Notes: generated from the letters alone by a model not told the origin. Counted from the stretch's first letter, positions 1 to 8,498 are shown. The stretch: 24,022 nt of DNA from Ignavibacteria bacterium (GCA_030835005.1 JAUQWT010000172.1:1-24022), one strand, 5' to 3'. Numbers and translations: made by a program.

Positions 1-335
1 ATAGCACAATTTTTTGGCTTATGTTCTTTTCTTGCATCCAGCGCTTCGCGGTCGTAGCAAAGACTTCTGCGGCCGGCGGGACTTTCTGCAGAACAATCGT
101 AAAAAATATATTCACCCGACTTTTTATCATAACCAACAACATCGGGTTCACCGCCAGAGTTTTCCATTTCATGGAGTGACCATAATTTCCCGGGATATTT
201 TTCCAGTTTTGCCTGAACTTTTGCCCATACAAGGCCTTTGTGGCGATTCATATTCTTCTCAAAACGGGATGAGAGAGTTTGAAGAAGCTCTTCAATTTGC
301 TTTGAAGTCAATTTGCTGCTCTTGGTTTTGTTCAT
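1..335 (-). CDS. DUF4256 family protein, N-terminal part (gene runs off the left edge)
   Basis: This reading frame opens at ATG (complement of 333-335) and stays open for 111 codons to the window edge, so the C-terminus is missing. The translation starts MNKTKSSKLTSKQIEELLQT and contains 'FEKNMNRHKGLVWAKVQAKL', 'GGEPDVVGYDKKSGEYIFYD' and 'CSAESPAGRRSLCYDREALD'. I recognise these blocks as the conserved N-terminal half of the DUF4256 family, which is usually about 185 residues long. The molecular function of that family is not known to me. The start has no strong Shine-Dalgarno sequence. The frame on the opposite strand over the same bases gives a low-complexity, Cys/His/Phe-rich product with no family resemblance, so I take the minus strand as coding. 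The gene faces away from the tRNA and the plus-strand gene string, and nothing links it to them. Confidence 0.88.
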   Translation of the reverse strand, partial: MNKTKSSKLTSKQIEELLQTLSSRFEKNMNRHKGLVWAKVQAKLEKYPGKLWSLHEMENSGGEPDVVGYDKKSGEYIFYDCSAESPAGRRSLCYDREALDARKEHKPKNCA

Positions 336-479
336 GCTTTGATGATACTAAGATTAAGTATTTATGTTTACTTACACAAACATAATCGATGTTGGTGAAC
401 CCAAAAACCCCTCAGGCAACAACCGTAATCGGAATTTAGGCCAACAGCGGAGAAAACACTAAATTTTCGCGAATTTTGA

Positions 480-1376
480 TTACAATCCATAAACCTGCCG
501 CGGGGCAAGGCAGTCAGGAAAGCGGTCTATAAGCTGTTTCCTGGTTTCGTAGCATAGCTGGCAGGCGTCTATATATTTACTGTTAAGTGAGGTTCTGTAA
601 TGCCGGGCAAGCTTCAACGGGCCGCCTGAGAGTATGTGCTTAACTACCGGATGAGTTTTAGCCAAATAATTATTCATAATTTCCGAAAGCGGTACCTGCC
701 ACATATTGCCGATAGAAATACCCTGGCATACCTGAACATTGCCAAATGAATCAACATGAACTCTTTCGGGAGATTCCAGCTCTTCCCAGCGGCACCTGTC
801 AAATTCTGCAGGGTCAGCGCCGGGAAATTTTTCTGCCAGCTTATCAGCGGCTCTTCCGCGGAACATCACTTCTCCGCTTGTGACGGGCTCACCTTTTTTC
901 CGCTGAGTAATGCATGAGCTTAATTCGGGGCTATCAATTGAAATTGAATTTACACGGATACCTAGGTTCTTTGCTGCCTGAATTGCAATTGAAGCGGGAG
1001 AATTAATACATTTACCTGAATGCAATTCGTCATCGCTGATACTCAGGTCGTCAATATCCAATTCCTTAAGCGGCTTCAGCCACACCTCAGCATCGCTAAC
1101 TGAAGCTGCGAAGTATGCATTAGTGACTATACCAACCTTAAATCCAAACAAAGAAGCCACCCTTACCATTTCAATCATCATGGGATAGTATAAAAACGGT
1201 TCGCCGCCTTCGAGGTAGATCCATTCAACTGTGCCTATTTTTTTGGCTTCATTGAGTGTTTTAGTGAACTGATCAAGAGTAAAAGTACCTTCAGCACCCG
1301 CGGAGCTGTAAACAAAACAGTGGTCGCACTCGTAAATGCATTTATATGTGAGCAGAAAATGTATTCCGGTTAGCAT
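480..1376 (-). CDS. Radical SAM protein with SPASM-like C-terminal cysteines
   Basis: The 298-residue protein has the radical SAM [4Fe-4S] motif CX3CX2C at residues 13-20 (CIYECDHC). It also has the GGEP motif at 57-60, which in this superfamily contacts the amino group of S-adenosylmethionine. Late cysteines at 195, 217, 272, 275 and 289, with a 'VMFRGRA' stretch near 171 and 'DSFGNVQVCQGISIGNM' near 209-225, look like a SPASM or twitch auxiliary Fe-S region as in peptide-modifying or anaerobic maturase enzymes. The cysteine set is sparser than in a canonical SPASM domain, so it may hold one auxiliary cluster. The substrate cannot be inferred: no small precursor-peptide ORF or partner enzyme is visible beside it. 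It lies between tRNA-Ala and the DUF4256 gene on the same strand and may be an isolated transcription unit. Length is normal for a short radical SAM/SPASM protein. Confidence 0.87.
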   Translation of the reverse strand: MLTGIHFLLTYKCIYECDHCFVYSSAGAEGTFTLDQFTKTLNEAKKIGTVEWIYLEGGEPFLYYPMMIEMVRVASLFGFKVGIVTNAYFAASVSDAEVWLKPLKELDIDDLSISDDELHSGKCINSPASIAIQAAKNLGIRVNSISIDSPELSSCITQRKKGEPVTSGEVMFRGRAADKLAEKFPGADPAEFDRCRWEELESPERVHVDSFGNVQVCQGISIGNMWQVPLSEIMNNYLAKTHPVVKHILSGGPLKLARHYRTSLNSKYIDACQLCYETRKQLIDRFPDCLAPRQVYGL

Positions 1377-1424
1377 GGGATTATTGAATTATGAATTTAA
1401 TTCACTATTTCGCAATTTGTATTG

Positions 1425-1497
<73 letters not shown>

Positions 1498-1503
1498 AAT
1501 TTA

Positions 1504-1543
1504 ATTAAGAACTAGTCAGCCCAATTGCGGACTAATTCTTAAT
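1504..1543. repeat. 14-bp imperfect inverted repeat beside tRNA-Ala
   Basis: Bases 1504-1517 (ATTAAGAACTAGTC) pair with 1530-1543 (GACTAATTCTTAAT) with a single mismatch, around a 12-base loop. The repeat sits 6 bases upstream of the 5' end of tRNA-Ala, and about 225 bases upstream of the plus-strand gene string. No T-run follows the stem closely on either strand, so it is not a standard intrinsic terminator. It could be an operator in the divergent promoter region or a structure in the tRNA leader transcript. The pairing is seen directly; any role is a guess. Confidence 0.55.
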
Positions 1544-1767
1544 AGAATTTTACAAATGTTGCAAGAATTGGCAAGATATTCAATTCAGAAATTTATTAAT
1601 GAAGTATGAAAGTTGGCGGCAAATGACTATTTGTCATTCTATCGATTGACTAGAATCATATTTATTCCGCTTCAATAACCCTATTTTGCGTATAAGTCCA
1701 ACAATTTTATTCAGTTCTGAGCAGTGATATTGCATTTTTGATAGCATTTAACTTAGAATAAGTGAAA

Positions 1768-3339
1768 ATGGGAAAGACAATACAGATTCTCATTCCTTTC
1801 TTTCTATGGATGTTTTTGGGCCAGTTGTTTTCTCAGTCTGCTTCTATTTCCTTATGCCCGCCACCGCACTCAGCAATAAATTGCTTGAACTTTTCAGGAA
1901 TCCCGCTTCTTCAGTATTATGAAATTGAAGGAGTGGTTTATCGGTGCAGTAATCAAGCTTCAAGTTCTGATGACATGCCTGAGTGGGTGAAAACACGGAA
2001 GAGCCCGAAATATCCAGATAAACAATATATGGTCGGAGTGGGAGAGGTAAGATCAACCGGCAATTCCGTGGAAGACAAAAAGAATGCCGATAATGACGGG
2101 TATGTGCAGATAGGAAAACAAATAGCCGTAAATGTCAGCAGTGAAAATTTCTATGAATCATATGAAGTTCTTTCAGAGGGTACACAACAGTACGGCGAAA
2201 AGAGTCAGTCAACAATGAAGATCTCAACATATGTTGAGTTGAGCGGCCTGACAGTGGCAGAAAGATATTATGATACGGATAATGAGATATATTATTCGCT
2301 GACTGTGCTTGATAGAAGCGCAGCATCAATTATACTTAAATCAAAACTTCAGCAGGCAATAATTTCATATGAAGAGAATATGAAACTTGCCGGGGAAAAT
2401 ATTTCAAGAGGTTCCGTGTACCAGGCATTGCTTAACCTGAAGGAGTCAATAAGGCAGGTAAATCTGTTTAATCTTTCAATCCCTTTTTACCAGATAATAT
2501 CAAAAGAAAGCAATATAACCGGCACTTTCGGTAAAACCATAAACAAAAACGAAGCCGTCAATAAATTCTCGGAGGTGATATCTTCTTTGAGCATACAGAA
2601 ACTTTCGGGTGAAGATCAGGACGTTAACTACGAGAGACCTCTGGATAAGCCGCTTCAGGTAAAAGTTGCTGCCGGCAACGGGCAGGCGGCAGAAGGAATA
2701 CTGGTCGGCTACATTTTTGTTTCAGGCACAGGTGATATTGAAGAGAAGATCCGGACCGATAACAACGGCGTCGCTTCAGCCAATGTAACAATGATCAGAC
2801 AGGGAAGCCATAAGGAGTATCATGTCAAGAGCTTCATAGATCTATCCGAATTCAAAGATACGGCGCTGATATTCACCGACCTGAATAAACTGCTGGGCGG
2901 ATATAACAAAGAAGATATTTTCAGGCTTAAGAAAAAAGATATTTATCAGAACAGTATAGTCCTTGTCCAGGTAGAAGAAATTTCCGGTACAACCAAACAA
3001 GGCAACAAAATGATATCCAACATTCTGTCGCAGAAACTGATGGAAAACGGAATGACCGCGCATCTGGAAGACAATAGCGGTAACTATACGATCCTGATAA
3101 GCGGTTCATTTACAGCAAATCCTTTCAATGAACTTTCAGGCATTAAGATCTACAATGTCAGCGGTACAATTAAGGCAGTGCTTAAAGAAAACGGAAAGAC
3201 AATTGCAGTTGAAAATGTGCAGGATGTAAAAGGAATGGGAAATACCGATGAGCAGGCTTCAGATAATGCATTAAAGAAAGCTGCAGAAAAATTCATAGAC
3301 TCATTTATTTCACAAATAGTCTCAGGAGAGTTTAGGTAA
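1768..3339 (+). CDS. Secreted LPP20/FlgT-like envelope protein
   Basis: The product is 523 residues from the ATG at 1768; a GTG two codons earlier (1762) is also possible, and neither has a clear Shine-Dalgarno sequence. A signal peptide ends in LFS|Q at about residue 22. Residues about 68-190 carry the LPP20/FlgP-type pattern: 'DMPEWVK', then 'YMVGVGEV', an Asn/Asp/Ala-rich helix with 'QIGKQIAVNV', and 'ERYYDTDNEIYYSLTVLDR'. The middle (about 265-370) looks like an all-beta domain. The last about 125 residues ('SIVLVQVEEI...' to 'AAEKFIDSFISQIV') resemble the alternating alpha/beta fold of LpoB/CsgG/FlgO-type envelope domains. That order recalls FlgT of Vibrio. No lipobox Cys is present, so it is probably a soluble periplasmic or outer-membrane-associated protein. 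It opens the plus-strand gene string, 40 nt before a barrel-like protein. LPP20-type membership is fairly secure; a flagellar role is inferred only, since no flagellar gene is in view. Confidence 0.72.
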   Translation: MGKTIQILIPFFLWMFLGQLFSQSASISLCPPPHSAINCLNFSGIPLLQYYEIEGVVYRCSNQASSSDDMPEWVKTRKSPKYPDKQYMVGVGEVRSTGNSVEDKKNADNDGYVQIGKQIAVNVSSENFYESYEVLSEGTQQYGEKSQSTMKISTYVELSGLTVAERYYDTDNEIYYSLTVLDRSAASIILKSKLQQAIISYEENMKLAGENISRGSVYQALLNLKESIRQVNLFNLSIPFYQIISKESNITGTFGKTINKNEAVNKFSEVISSLSIQKLSGEDQDVNYERPLDKPLQVKVAAGNGQAAEGILVGYIFVSGTGDIEEKIRTDNNGVASANVTMIRQGSHKEYHVKSFIDLSEFKDTALIFTDLNKLLGGYNKEDIFRLKKKDIYQNSIVLVQVEEISGTTKQGNKMISNILSQKLMENGMTAHLEDNSGNYTILISGSFTANPFNELSGIKIYNVSGTIKAVLKENGKTIAVENVQDVKGMGNTDEQASDNALKKAAEKFIDSFISQIVSGEFR

Positions 3340-3379
3340 CAAATCGGTTACCTGATTTCATAAAACTAATAATAAGACA

Positions 3380-3937
3380 ATGAAAACATTTATTCTGTTA
3401 ATTTTGACCATGTTCTTGTTTTCACCGAATAGTTATTCCCAGATGCAAAAAGGGGATAAATCATTGGGATTTCAGGCTTATTTATCAATAGTAGAAAACA
3501 GTACTTCAGGATCGATACTTGGCAGCTTCAGTTACAATATATCTGATAAAATCAGGTTGACTATGGCTCCATCTATCACTATAAGCAGCACACCAACTGT
3601 GAAATATTCCAGTACCGGTGTACCAAAGACTGAAAATGAAGTAAAGGCCTCTGTTGGTTCTTCTTATACGGGAGAGTATTACTTTTCGAATAAGGCAAAG
3701 CTCTCATTCTTTGTACTGTTAGGATTGTACTGGCCGGACTTCGGCGAAAGCAATAAGGCTATTATCACTGGGCCGGGATTGAATTATTTTATTTCACAAA
3801 ATGTGTCATGGAAAACCAATCTGCAGTTTGGGTTGATGTTTATTCCGGGAGTGAAAGTAACGGGCTCGACTGTTACAACCGAGTCAACAAGCACTTTCCT
3901 GACATTGCTTACTACCGGGCTTGATTTCAGATTTTGA
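3380..3937 (+). CDS. Small secreted protein, predicted outer-membrane beta-barrel
   Basis: This 185-residue protein has a clear signal peptide (MKTFILLILTMFLFSPNSYS|Q). The rest is a run of short amphipathic strands with alternating aromatic and polar residues: 'SLGFQAYLSIV', 'ILGSFSYNISDKIRLTMAPS', 'SSYTGEYYFSNKAKLSFFVL', 'NYFISQNVSWKTNLQFGLMF'. It ends in 'TTGLDFRF', and a terminal Phe is the usual signal for BAM-dependent insertion of outer-membrane barrels. Size and strand count suggest an eight-stranded barrel of the OmpA/OmpW or porin-family type. Its stop codon (TGA at 3935-3937) lies four bases before the ATG of the WD40-CsgG gene, so the two are probably translationally linked. It may be the membrane-embedded member of this envelope cluster. 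I cannot assign a specific family, and the barrel call rests on pattern only. Confidence 0.65.
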   Translation: MKTFILLILTMFLFSPNSYSQMQKGDKSLGFQAYLSIVENSTSGSILGSFSYNISDKIRLTMAPSITISSTPTVKYSSTGVPKTENEVKASVGSSYTGEYYFSNKAKLSFFVLLGLYWPDFGESNKAIITGPGLNYFISQNVSWKTNLQFGLMFIPGVKVTGSTVTTESTSTFLTLLTTGLDFRF

Positions 3938-3941
3938 TGAG

Positions 3942-5492
3942 ATGGCAAATATAAATATTCATACTTTTATCCTTAAGGTGATAGCAGTATTAATGCTGCT
4001 TTCACAGGAAGTATTCTCACAATTTTCAGTTTATCAGGATAATGCAGTTGAGGCAATCGCCCAAGTGACTGTGACCAAACTTAGCAAAGATGCGCGCTTT
4101 CTTGCTTACGGTATGGCAAACGGTAATATCACTCTTTATGATGTGAGCGCAAAGAAAGAGCTGAGGAGCTTTAATAAACACAAAGAAGGTGTCACTAACC
4201 TGATCTTCGATAATGAGAACAAGTATCTGGTTTCTGCAGGTACTGACGGCAATATAGTGATCTGGGATCTTTATTCAGGAGATGCTTTGAAAGAGATCAG
4301 TGATTTCAAAGATGAGATCAATTGCATCGACCTGAGCCCCGATGCAAAGATGCTTGTTGGCTGCGGAGACAGAGATGAGATATTTCTATGGGATTTTCCA
4401 TCAGGTAAACAAAGAGGAACATTCAAGGGTCATGAAAAGAATGTTGTATTTGTAACCTTTAATCCAAACGGGGACCAGATACTTTCTGTTGGTGAAGATA
4501 ATCTGATGATGCTGTGGAATGTTAACCAGCTGAAAAAAATAAGAAAGACTGAGATCGAGCCGCTTACCATGAAAAACTCCGGAGTGGAAGTTAAATATGC
4601 AAAGTGCAGCTTTGATAAGTACTTCGTAGGCATGGGCATTCAGGAAACAGTGCTTGATAAAGGAGGCCAGTCAATGGTCTTCAGATACAATATGACGTTC
4701 TATGAATGGAATTCAGGCAAGGAAATTGTGACAGTAATGGGTAACAACAAAGATCTTGATGTTTTTTGCCTGAGCCCTGATAAGAATTATCTAGTGACAG
4801 ATAATTCCACTCTCAGAGAGAACATACTCTCCTTCTGGAACATTCAAAAAGGCGTGGTTGAGCAGAATTTTCCAATGGACGGGAAGATAACTTCAGTAGA
4901 TATGAGTGAAAACGGAAAATATCTTTCTGCTTCCGTCAGCTCTGCAAAGAACGAAATAATATTGTTCCAGGTATCAGGCATAGCTGGGCATGAATCGTTC
5001 AATAACAGCCAGGTTATACAGCAGAATCAGCAGTCCAACTTCGGCGGTTCAATTAAATTGAATACACCTTCAGATCCCCTTATCCAGCTTGGTGAAAGAA
5101 AGAGACTAGCCGTGATGTACTTCGAAAGCTCCGGAGTAACCGATGATGTTTCAAAGACTGCTACCAATTTGCTTGAAGGGAAGCTTGGAAACAGCAAATA
5201 CGTCGACATGATCGAAAGGAATCAGATAGACAAGGTAATAGAAGAGCTTAAATACCAGATCTCGGGGTTTACTACAGGCGATGCAGTGGATATAGGTAAA
5301 CAGCTGAATGCAAATTACATACTTATCGGCAGTCTTAATAAGCTTGGCAATCTGATAATTATTACTGCAAAGCTTGTTAATGTTGAAACAACTCAGATTG
5401 AAGGAACAAGGGAAGTGCAGTGTTTAAATGCTACGATAGAGAATATTTCGGATATGGTAAACGTGCTTGCTCCAACAATAGTGAAATTTTAG
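3942..5492 (+). CDS. Secreted WD40 propeller fused to a CsgG/FlgO-like domain
   Basis: I place the start at ATG 3942, after GATGAG and four bases past the upstream stop; the frame is open to a TTG at 3921 but that would break the signal peptide. The 516-residue product starts with MANINIHTFILKVIAVLMLL and a cleavage site at VFS|Q. Residues about 45-350 are WD40-type repeats: 'GNITLYDVSAKKELRSFNKH', 'TDGNIVIWDLYSGDALKEI', 'DEIFLWDFPSGKQRGTFKGH', 'DNLMMLWNV'. Residues about 390-516 match the CsgG/FlgO-type domain: 'RLAVMYFESSG', 'LLEGKLGNSKYVDMIERNQI', 'LNANYILIGSLNKLGN', 'ITAKLVNVETTQIEG'. CsgG is the curli export pore and FlgO a flagellar outer-membrane protein, but this protein has no lipobox and lacks an evident membrane-spanning region. 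A protein-binding envelope scaffold is more likely than a pore. It lies between two LPP20-type genes and the barrel candidate. Confidence 0.8.
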   Translation: MANINIHTFILKVIAVLMLLSQEVFSQFSVYQDNAVEAIAQVTVTKLSKDARFLAYGMANGNITLYDVSAKKELRSFNKHKEGVTNLIFDNENKYLVSAGTDGNIVIWDLYSGDALKEISDFKDEINCIDLSPDAKMLVGCGDRDEIFLWDFPSGKQRGTFKGHEKNVVFVTFNPNGDQILSVGEDNLMMLWNVNQLKKIRKTEIEPLTMKNSGVEVKYAKCSFDKYFVGMGIQETVLDKGGQSMVFRYNMTFYEWNSGKEIVTVMGNNKDLDVFCLSPDKNYLVTDNSTLRENILSFWNIQKGVVEQNFPMDGKITSVDMSENGKYLSASVSSAKNEIILFQVSGIAGHESFNNSQVIQQNQQSNFGGSIKLNTPSDPLIQLGERKRLAVMYFESSGVTDDVSKTATNLLEGKLGNSKYVDMIERNQIDKVIEELKYQISGFTTGDAVDIGKQLNANYILIGSLNKLGNLIIITAKLVNVETTQIEGTREVQCLNATIENISDMVNVLAPTIVKF

Positions 5493-5521
5493 GGCAAAAA
5501 TTTAATTCTAATTCCAAGAAT

Positions 5522-6085
5522 ATGAAAAGCATAAGAAGTAAATTCAATATCGTCCCGATCTTCATGTCATTATTAGTTCTTTGCGCTATTTCCTCCGGTT
5601 CATATTGCCAGGATGCCCCGGATTGGGTTAAGGGAAAATTCCCGTCCGAGCCGGACGCAATGTTTGCAATAGGTATGGCTAATATAGGGGCAAATATGGT
5701 TATGACCATGAAAAAAGTTGACGATGACGCAAGGATCGAACTGGCCAAGAAGCTAACCGTAAAAGTGAAAACAGTGTTTGAAAAATTCACGCAAGAATCT
5801 ATTGATATGCTCAACGAAGAAGCTGTTTCTTCGATTGAGACATCAACAGAGGTAACTAAAACAATTACAGAAGCAACATTGTTAAACGTGGTAATTGTAG
5901 ACCATTACCAGGATGAAGATAATAACATTATGTATGCATTGGCGAAGATGAAGAAAGAAACAGTTGTTTCCCAATTCAGAGAAGTACTTGATCAGGACAC
6001 AAAAAAGATAATCAAGGAAGACAAAAAGCAAATTGTGATGAAGAATCTTGATGAAGAACTTGAAAAATGGGATATTTCTCAATAA
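5522..6085 (+). CDS. Small secreted LPP20/FlgP-like protein
   Basis: The frame is open from 5420, inside the upstream gene, but ATG 5522 gives a proper signal peptide (MKSIRSKFNIVPIFMSLLVL to SYC|Q) and avoids a 73-base overlap, so I choose it (187 residues). The mature protein opens with 'DAPDWVKGKFPSEPDAMFAI', followed by 'DDARIELAKKLTVKVKTVFE', a Glu/Thr-rich helical stretch, and 'VDHYQDEDNNIMYALAKMKK'. This is the LPP20/FlgP layout: a P-[ED]-W-V entry, a helix that starts with acidic and Ala residues, and a closing 'YALA' strand. It repeats the plan of the first domain encoded at 1768-3339, so the two are likely distant paralogues. The Cys before the cleavage site is not in a good lipobox (Ser-Tyr-Cys), so lipidation is doubtful. 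The gene follows the WD40-CsgG gene by 29 bases and precedes the peptidase gene by 47. Confidence 0.74.
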   Translation: MKSIRSKFNIVPIFMSLLVLCAISSGSYCQDAPDWVKGKFPSEPDAMFAIGMANIGANMVMTMKKVDDDARIELAKKLTVKVKTVFEKFTQESIDMLNEEAVSSIETSTEVTKTITEATLLNVVIVDHYQDEDNNIMYALAKMKKETVVSQFREVLDQDTKKIIKEDKKQIVMKNLDEELEKWDISQ

Positions 6086-6132
6086 GATACACTTCGTAAA
6101 GAGGCGTTTTAGATAAATCTATTGCAAAGAAA

Positions 6133-7872
6133 ATGAACAGGAATTCATATTTCAATTATGCTGTTCTGTTTGCACTTATCCTGTTTGGCTCCCTGCAGTT
6201 CGCTCAGGAAAAATCAAAAGGATTGGTTTTTGCAACTGCAGAACAGCTCAGGGGTATTCCTATTGCGTCAAGTCCTTATTCAGGAGATGAAATGCCTAAC
6301 AGCGCCGATCTTTCTGAAAATATGCCCCCTGTCGGAAATCAAGGTATGCAGAATTCATGTGCAGCGTGGGCTCTTGCCTACGCAGTTAAGAGCTACCAGG
6401 AAAAAGTTGAAGAGCGCGTGCCGTTTTATTCCGGAAGTTCTGTGGATAATAACCGTATATTCAGTCCTGCATTCCTATACAATCAAATGAATAACGGAAG
6501 AGACGGGGGGAGTTCATTAATCTTCTCGATGAATTTACTTTCCGAACAAGGCTGCGTGCCGCTGAGTGAAATGCCATATAATTCATCTGACTATTTGACT
6601 TTGCCGAGCCCTGAAATGAAAACAAAGGCCAAGCAGTACAGGATTGATTACTGGAGACAGGTAAATTTTCAGGATCCCAGGGAAGTCAAAGCCCAGATCA
6701 ATGCCGGGTACCCAGTAATAATAGGAACGAAAATTGATAAAGGATTCGAGGAGATTGGCAATTCCGGTGAAAATCCTTGCATTTGGAAACAGTATAATGG
6801 TACTGACTTTAACGGCCATGCAATGGTGGTAGTTGGTTTTGATGATCATTTGAAAGCATTTAAGATAATGAATTCATGGGGAAGTCAATGGGGAAATGAC
6901 GGGTTTTGCTGGATAAGTTATGATTTTTTCCCGGTGTGCGTGCAGGAAGCATATGTGATGAAGGATGCTCAGAATTCAAATAACACGACAATTACTTCAT
7001 CTAATTCACTGTTGATAGAAGGTATTAATGCCCTTAAAAATGATGAATACAATGCTGCTATTGAAAAATTTACAGGTTACTTGAAACAAAATTCCGGTTC
7101 TGATACTGCCTATAACTGCAGGGGTCAAAGTTATTTTAAGCTGGGTGATGCGGTGAATGCACTTTCTGATCTGAACAATGCTATCAGGATAAACCCTAAT
7201 TATCATGAGGCCTATATTACCCGCGGGAAAGTATACTACAAAACCGGAAATTATAATGATGCTATCAGAGACTTTGATTTTGTGCTTTCGAAAGATCCAA
7301 ATTTTGCGGCCGGTTATTTTTTCAGGGGTCTGGCATACAATAAGATCAATAAGTACAACGAAGCTGTAAAAGACATGACGATTGCTATTGATATAAAACC
7401 TGATAATCCGAATACCTATTATAACAGAGGGCTTAATTACCTTGAATTGAAAGAATACAGCAAGGCCGTGCAGGATTTCTCTAAAGCAATAATGTATAAC
7501 CCGAAAATCTCGACTTTTTACCTCAAGAAAGGAATTTCCAACTATAAACTAAAGAATTATGATCTGGCAATTGAAGATTATAAGAAAGCGATTGAAATAA
7601 ATCCGGATAATTTTGAAGCAAACAAAGCATTAGGGCTTTCTTACTTTCAGAATAACGATCATCGGGAATCGATAGAGTATCTTACTGTTGCAATAAACCT
7701 TAACGGTACAGATGTAATTTGCTATTATGTCAGAGGGCTTTGTTATTATTTAACGGGCTCACATGAAAGCGCCATTAGCGATTGGGAGACGGCCATCAGC
7801 CTGGATCCGGAAATTGAATCAAAGGTCAAAGATAAGCTGGAAAATTCCAGGAATATCATCAAATCGAATTAA
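6133..7872 (+). CDS. Secreted papain-like (C1A) cysteine peptidase with eight TPRs
   Basis: The 579-residue protein has a signal peptide (to about QFA|Q, residue 24), a short pro-like segment, a C1A peptidase domain (about 55-275) and eight TPR motifs (about 291-570). The catalytic set is complete: oxyanion Gln70 in 'VGNQG', Cys76 in 'NSCAAWA', His229 in 'FNGHAMVVVGFDD' and Asn247 in 'MNSWGSQWGNDGF'. Ala replaces the usual Trp right after the active Cys (SCAAWA instead of SCWAF). The TPRs are regular 34-residue units with 'Y..RG..Y....Y..A..D...AI..(N/D)P' signatures. Papain-like enzymes cut proteins, and TPRs bind peptides or partner proteins, so the pair may select substrates or sit in an envelope complex. 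The gene's stop codon shares one base with the ATG of the ATPase gene (TAATG), suggesting coupled translation. Classification as an active C1A peptidase is strong; the substrate is unknown. Confidence 0.9.
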   Translation: MNRNSYFNYAVLFALILFGSLQFAQEKSKGLVFATAEQLRGIPIASSPYSGDEMPNSADLSENMPPVGNQGMQNSCAAWALAYAVKSYQEKVEERVPFYSGSSVDNNRIFSPAFLYNQMNNGRDGGSSLIFSMNLLSEQGCVPLSEMPYNSSDYLTLPSPEMKTKAKQYRIDYWRQVNFQDPREVKAQINAGYPVIIGTKIDKGFEEIGNSGENPCIWKQYNGTDFNGHAMVVVGFDDHLKAFKIMNSWGSQWGNDGFCWISYDFFPVCVQEAYVMKDAQNSNNTTITSSNSLLIEGINALKNDEYNAAIEKFTGYLKQNSGSDTAYNCRGQSYFKLGDAVNALSDLNNAIRINPNYHEAYITRGKVYYKTGNYNDAIRDFDFVLSKDPNFAAGYFFRGLAYNKINKYNEAVKDMTIAIDIKPDNPNTYYNRGLNYLELKEYSKAVQDFSKAIMYNPKISTFYLKKGISNYKLKNYDLAIEDYKKAIEINPDNFEANKALGLSYFQNNDHRESIEYLTVAINLNGTDVICYYVRGLCYYLTGSHESAISDWETAISLDPEIESKVKDKLENSRNIIKSN

Positions 7873-8468
7873 TGTACATAGATCGTAAAGAAAAAGACCA
7901 GCTTGATGAAGTTGTTTACAGGGCACTTAGGGATAAGACCGGTTCAACCATAGTCTTAACCGGTGAACCGGGTATAGGTAAGACAACTTTTATGAGAAAT
8001 TATTTCGAGTCCCTTAATGAGAATGAAGATCTCAAAAACATAAGAACCGCAACAGGGTCCTGTTCTGATATTGACGGGGTATCCAGCAGTTATCTTCCAT
8101 GGAAGGAAGCGCTCATTGAACTTGATGTAAACTTTTCTGCTGCCGGAGATAAGAAGCAAAAAGAAGGATTCAGGAAAATAGTTTCGGCAGTCATAAATGA
8201 AAATGGAACTGACTGGATAAAAGCAATTCCGCAAATCGGGGGAATTGGAGCAGGTGTAATTAAGGCTGTTAAAGCCTTTAAGAAAAAAGATCACATTGAT
8301 ATTAATACCGGTGAGATGGCAGGAATAAGTATGTCACAGCGTATCAAAAATGCAGTTGATGATGCCGGTACGGATCTGCTTGAGTCAATTCCTCTTGTTG
8401 GCGGTTTGGCAGCGGCAATACATAAAACTTCAATAACCGTTATGAGAAAATCAGATTCTGTGACTTGA
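7872..8468 (+). CDS. AAA/STAND ATPase, N-terminal piece with Walker A (cut by in-frame TGA)
   Basis: This 198-residue frame holds 'MYIDRKEKDQLDEVV', typical of the N-terminus of AAA_16-type ATPases, and a perfect Walker A, GEPGIGKT, at residues 31-38. No Walker B is present. After Walker A come 'SYLPWKEAL' and two glycine-rich hydrophobic stretches near 'IPQIGGIGAGVI' and 'IPLVGGLAAAI'. The frame ends at TGA 8466-8468. Reading past it in the same frame gives 'KNQEDFFVLVVNKLRTLAQK' and then the Walker B of the next entry, so this is the front of an 876-residue protein split by one stop codon. TGA ends the barrel-like gene at 3937, so it is a normal stop here. Either the gene is a recent pseudogene, or the base is an assembly error, or the two halves are made separately. 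It starts on the last base of the peptidase stop codon. Confidence 0.8.
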   Translation: MYIDRKEKDQLDEVVYRALRDKTGSTIVLTGEPGIGKTTFMRNYFESLNENEDLKNIRTATGSCSDIDGVSSSYLPWKEALIELDVNFSAAGDKKQKEGFRKIVSAVINENGTDWIKAIPQIGGIGAGVIKAVKAFKKKDHIDINTGEMAGISMSQRIKNAVDDAGTDLLESIPLVGGLAAAIHKTSITVMRKSDSVT

Positions 8469-8498
8469 AAGAATCAGGAAGATTTTTTTGTTCTGGTC

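Noticed and set aside
14..385. 123-codon plus-strand open frame at the left edge
   Set aside because: It is antisense to the recognisable DUF4256 gene; its product is rich in Cys, His and Phe with no family resemblance.
1622..1638. Short inverted repeat AATGAC-TATTT-GTCATT upstream of the LPP20/FlgT-like gene
   Set aside because: Six-base arms in AT-rich DNA are expected by chance; no second copy or overlapping promoter was recognised.
8466..8468. TGA as selenocysteine or as a reassigned sense codon
   Set aside because: Another gene here ends at TGA (3937), no downstream selenocysteine hairpin is evident, and the residue position is not catalytic in this ATPase family.
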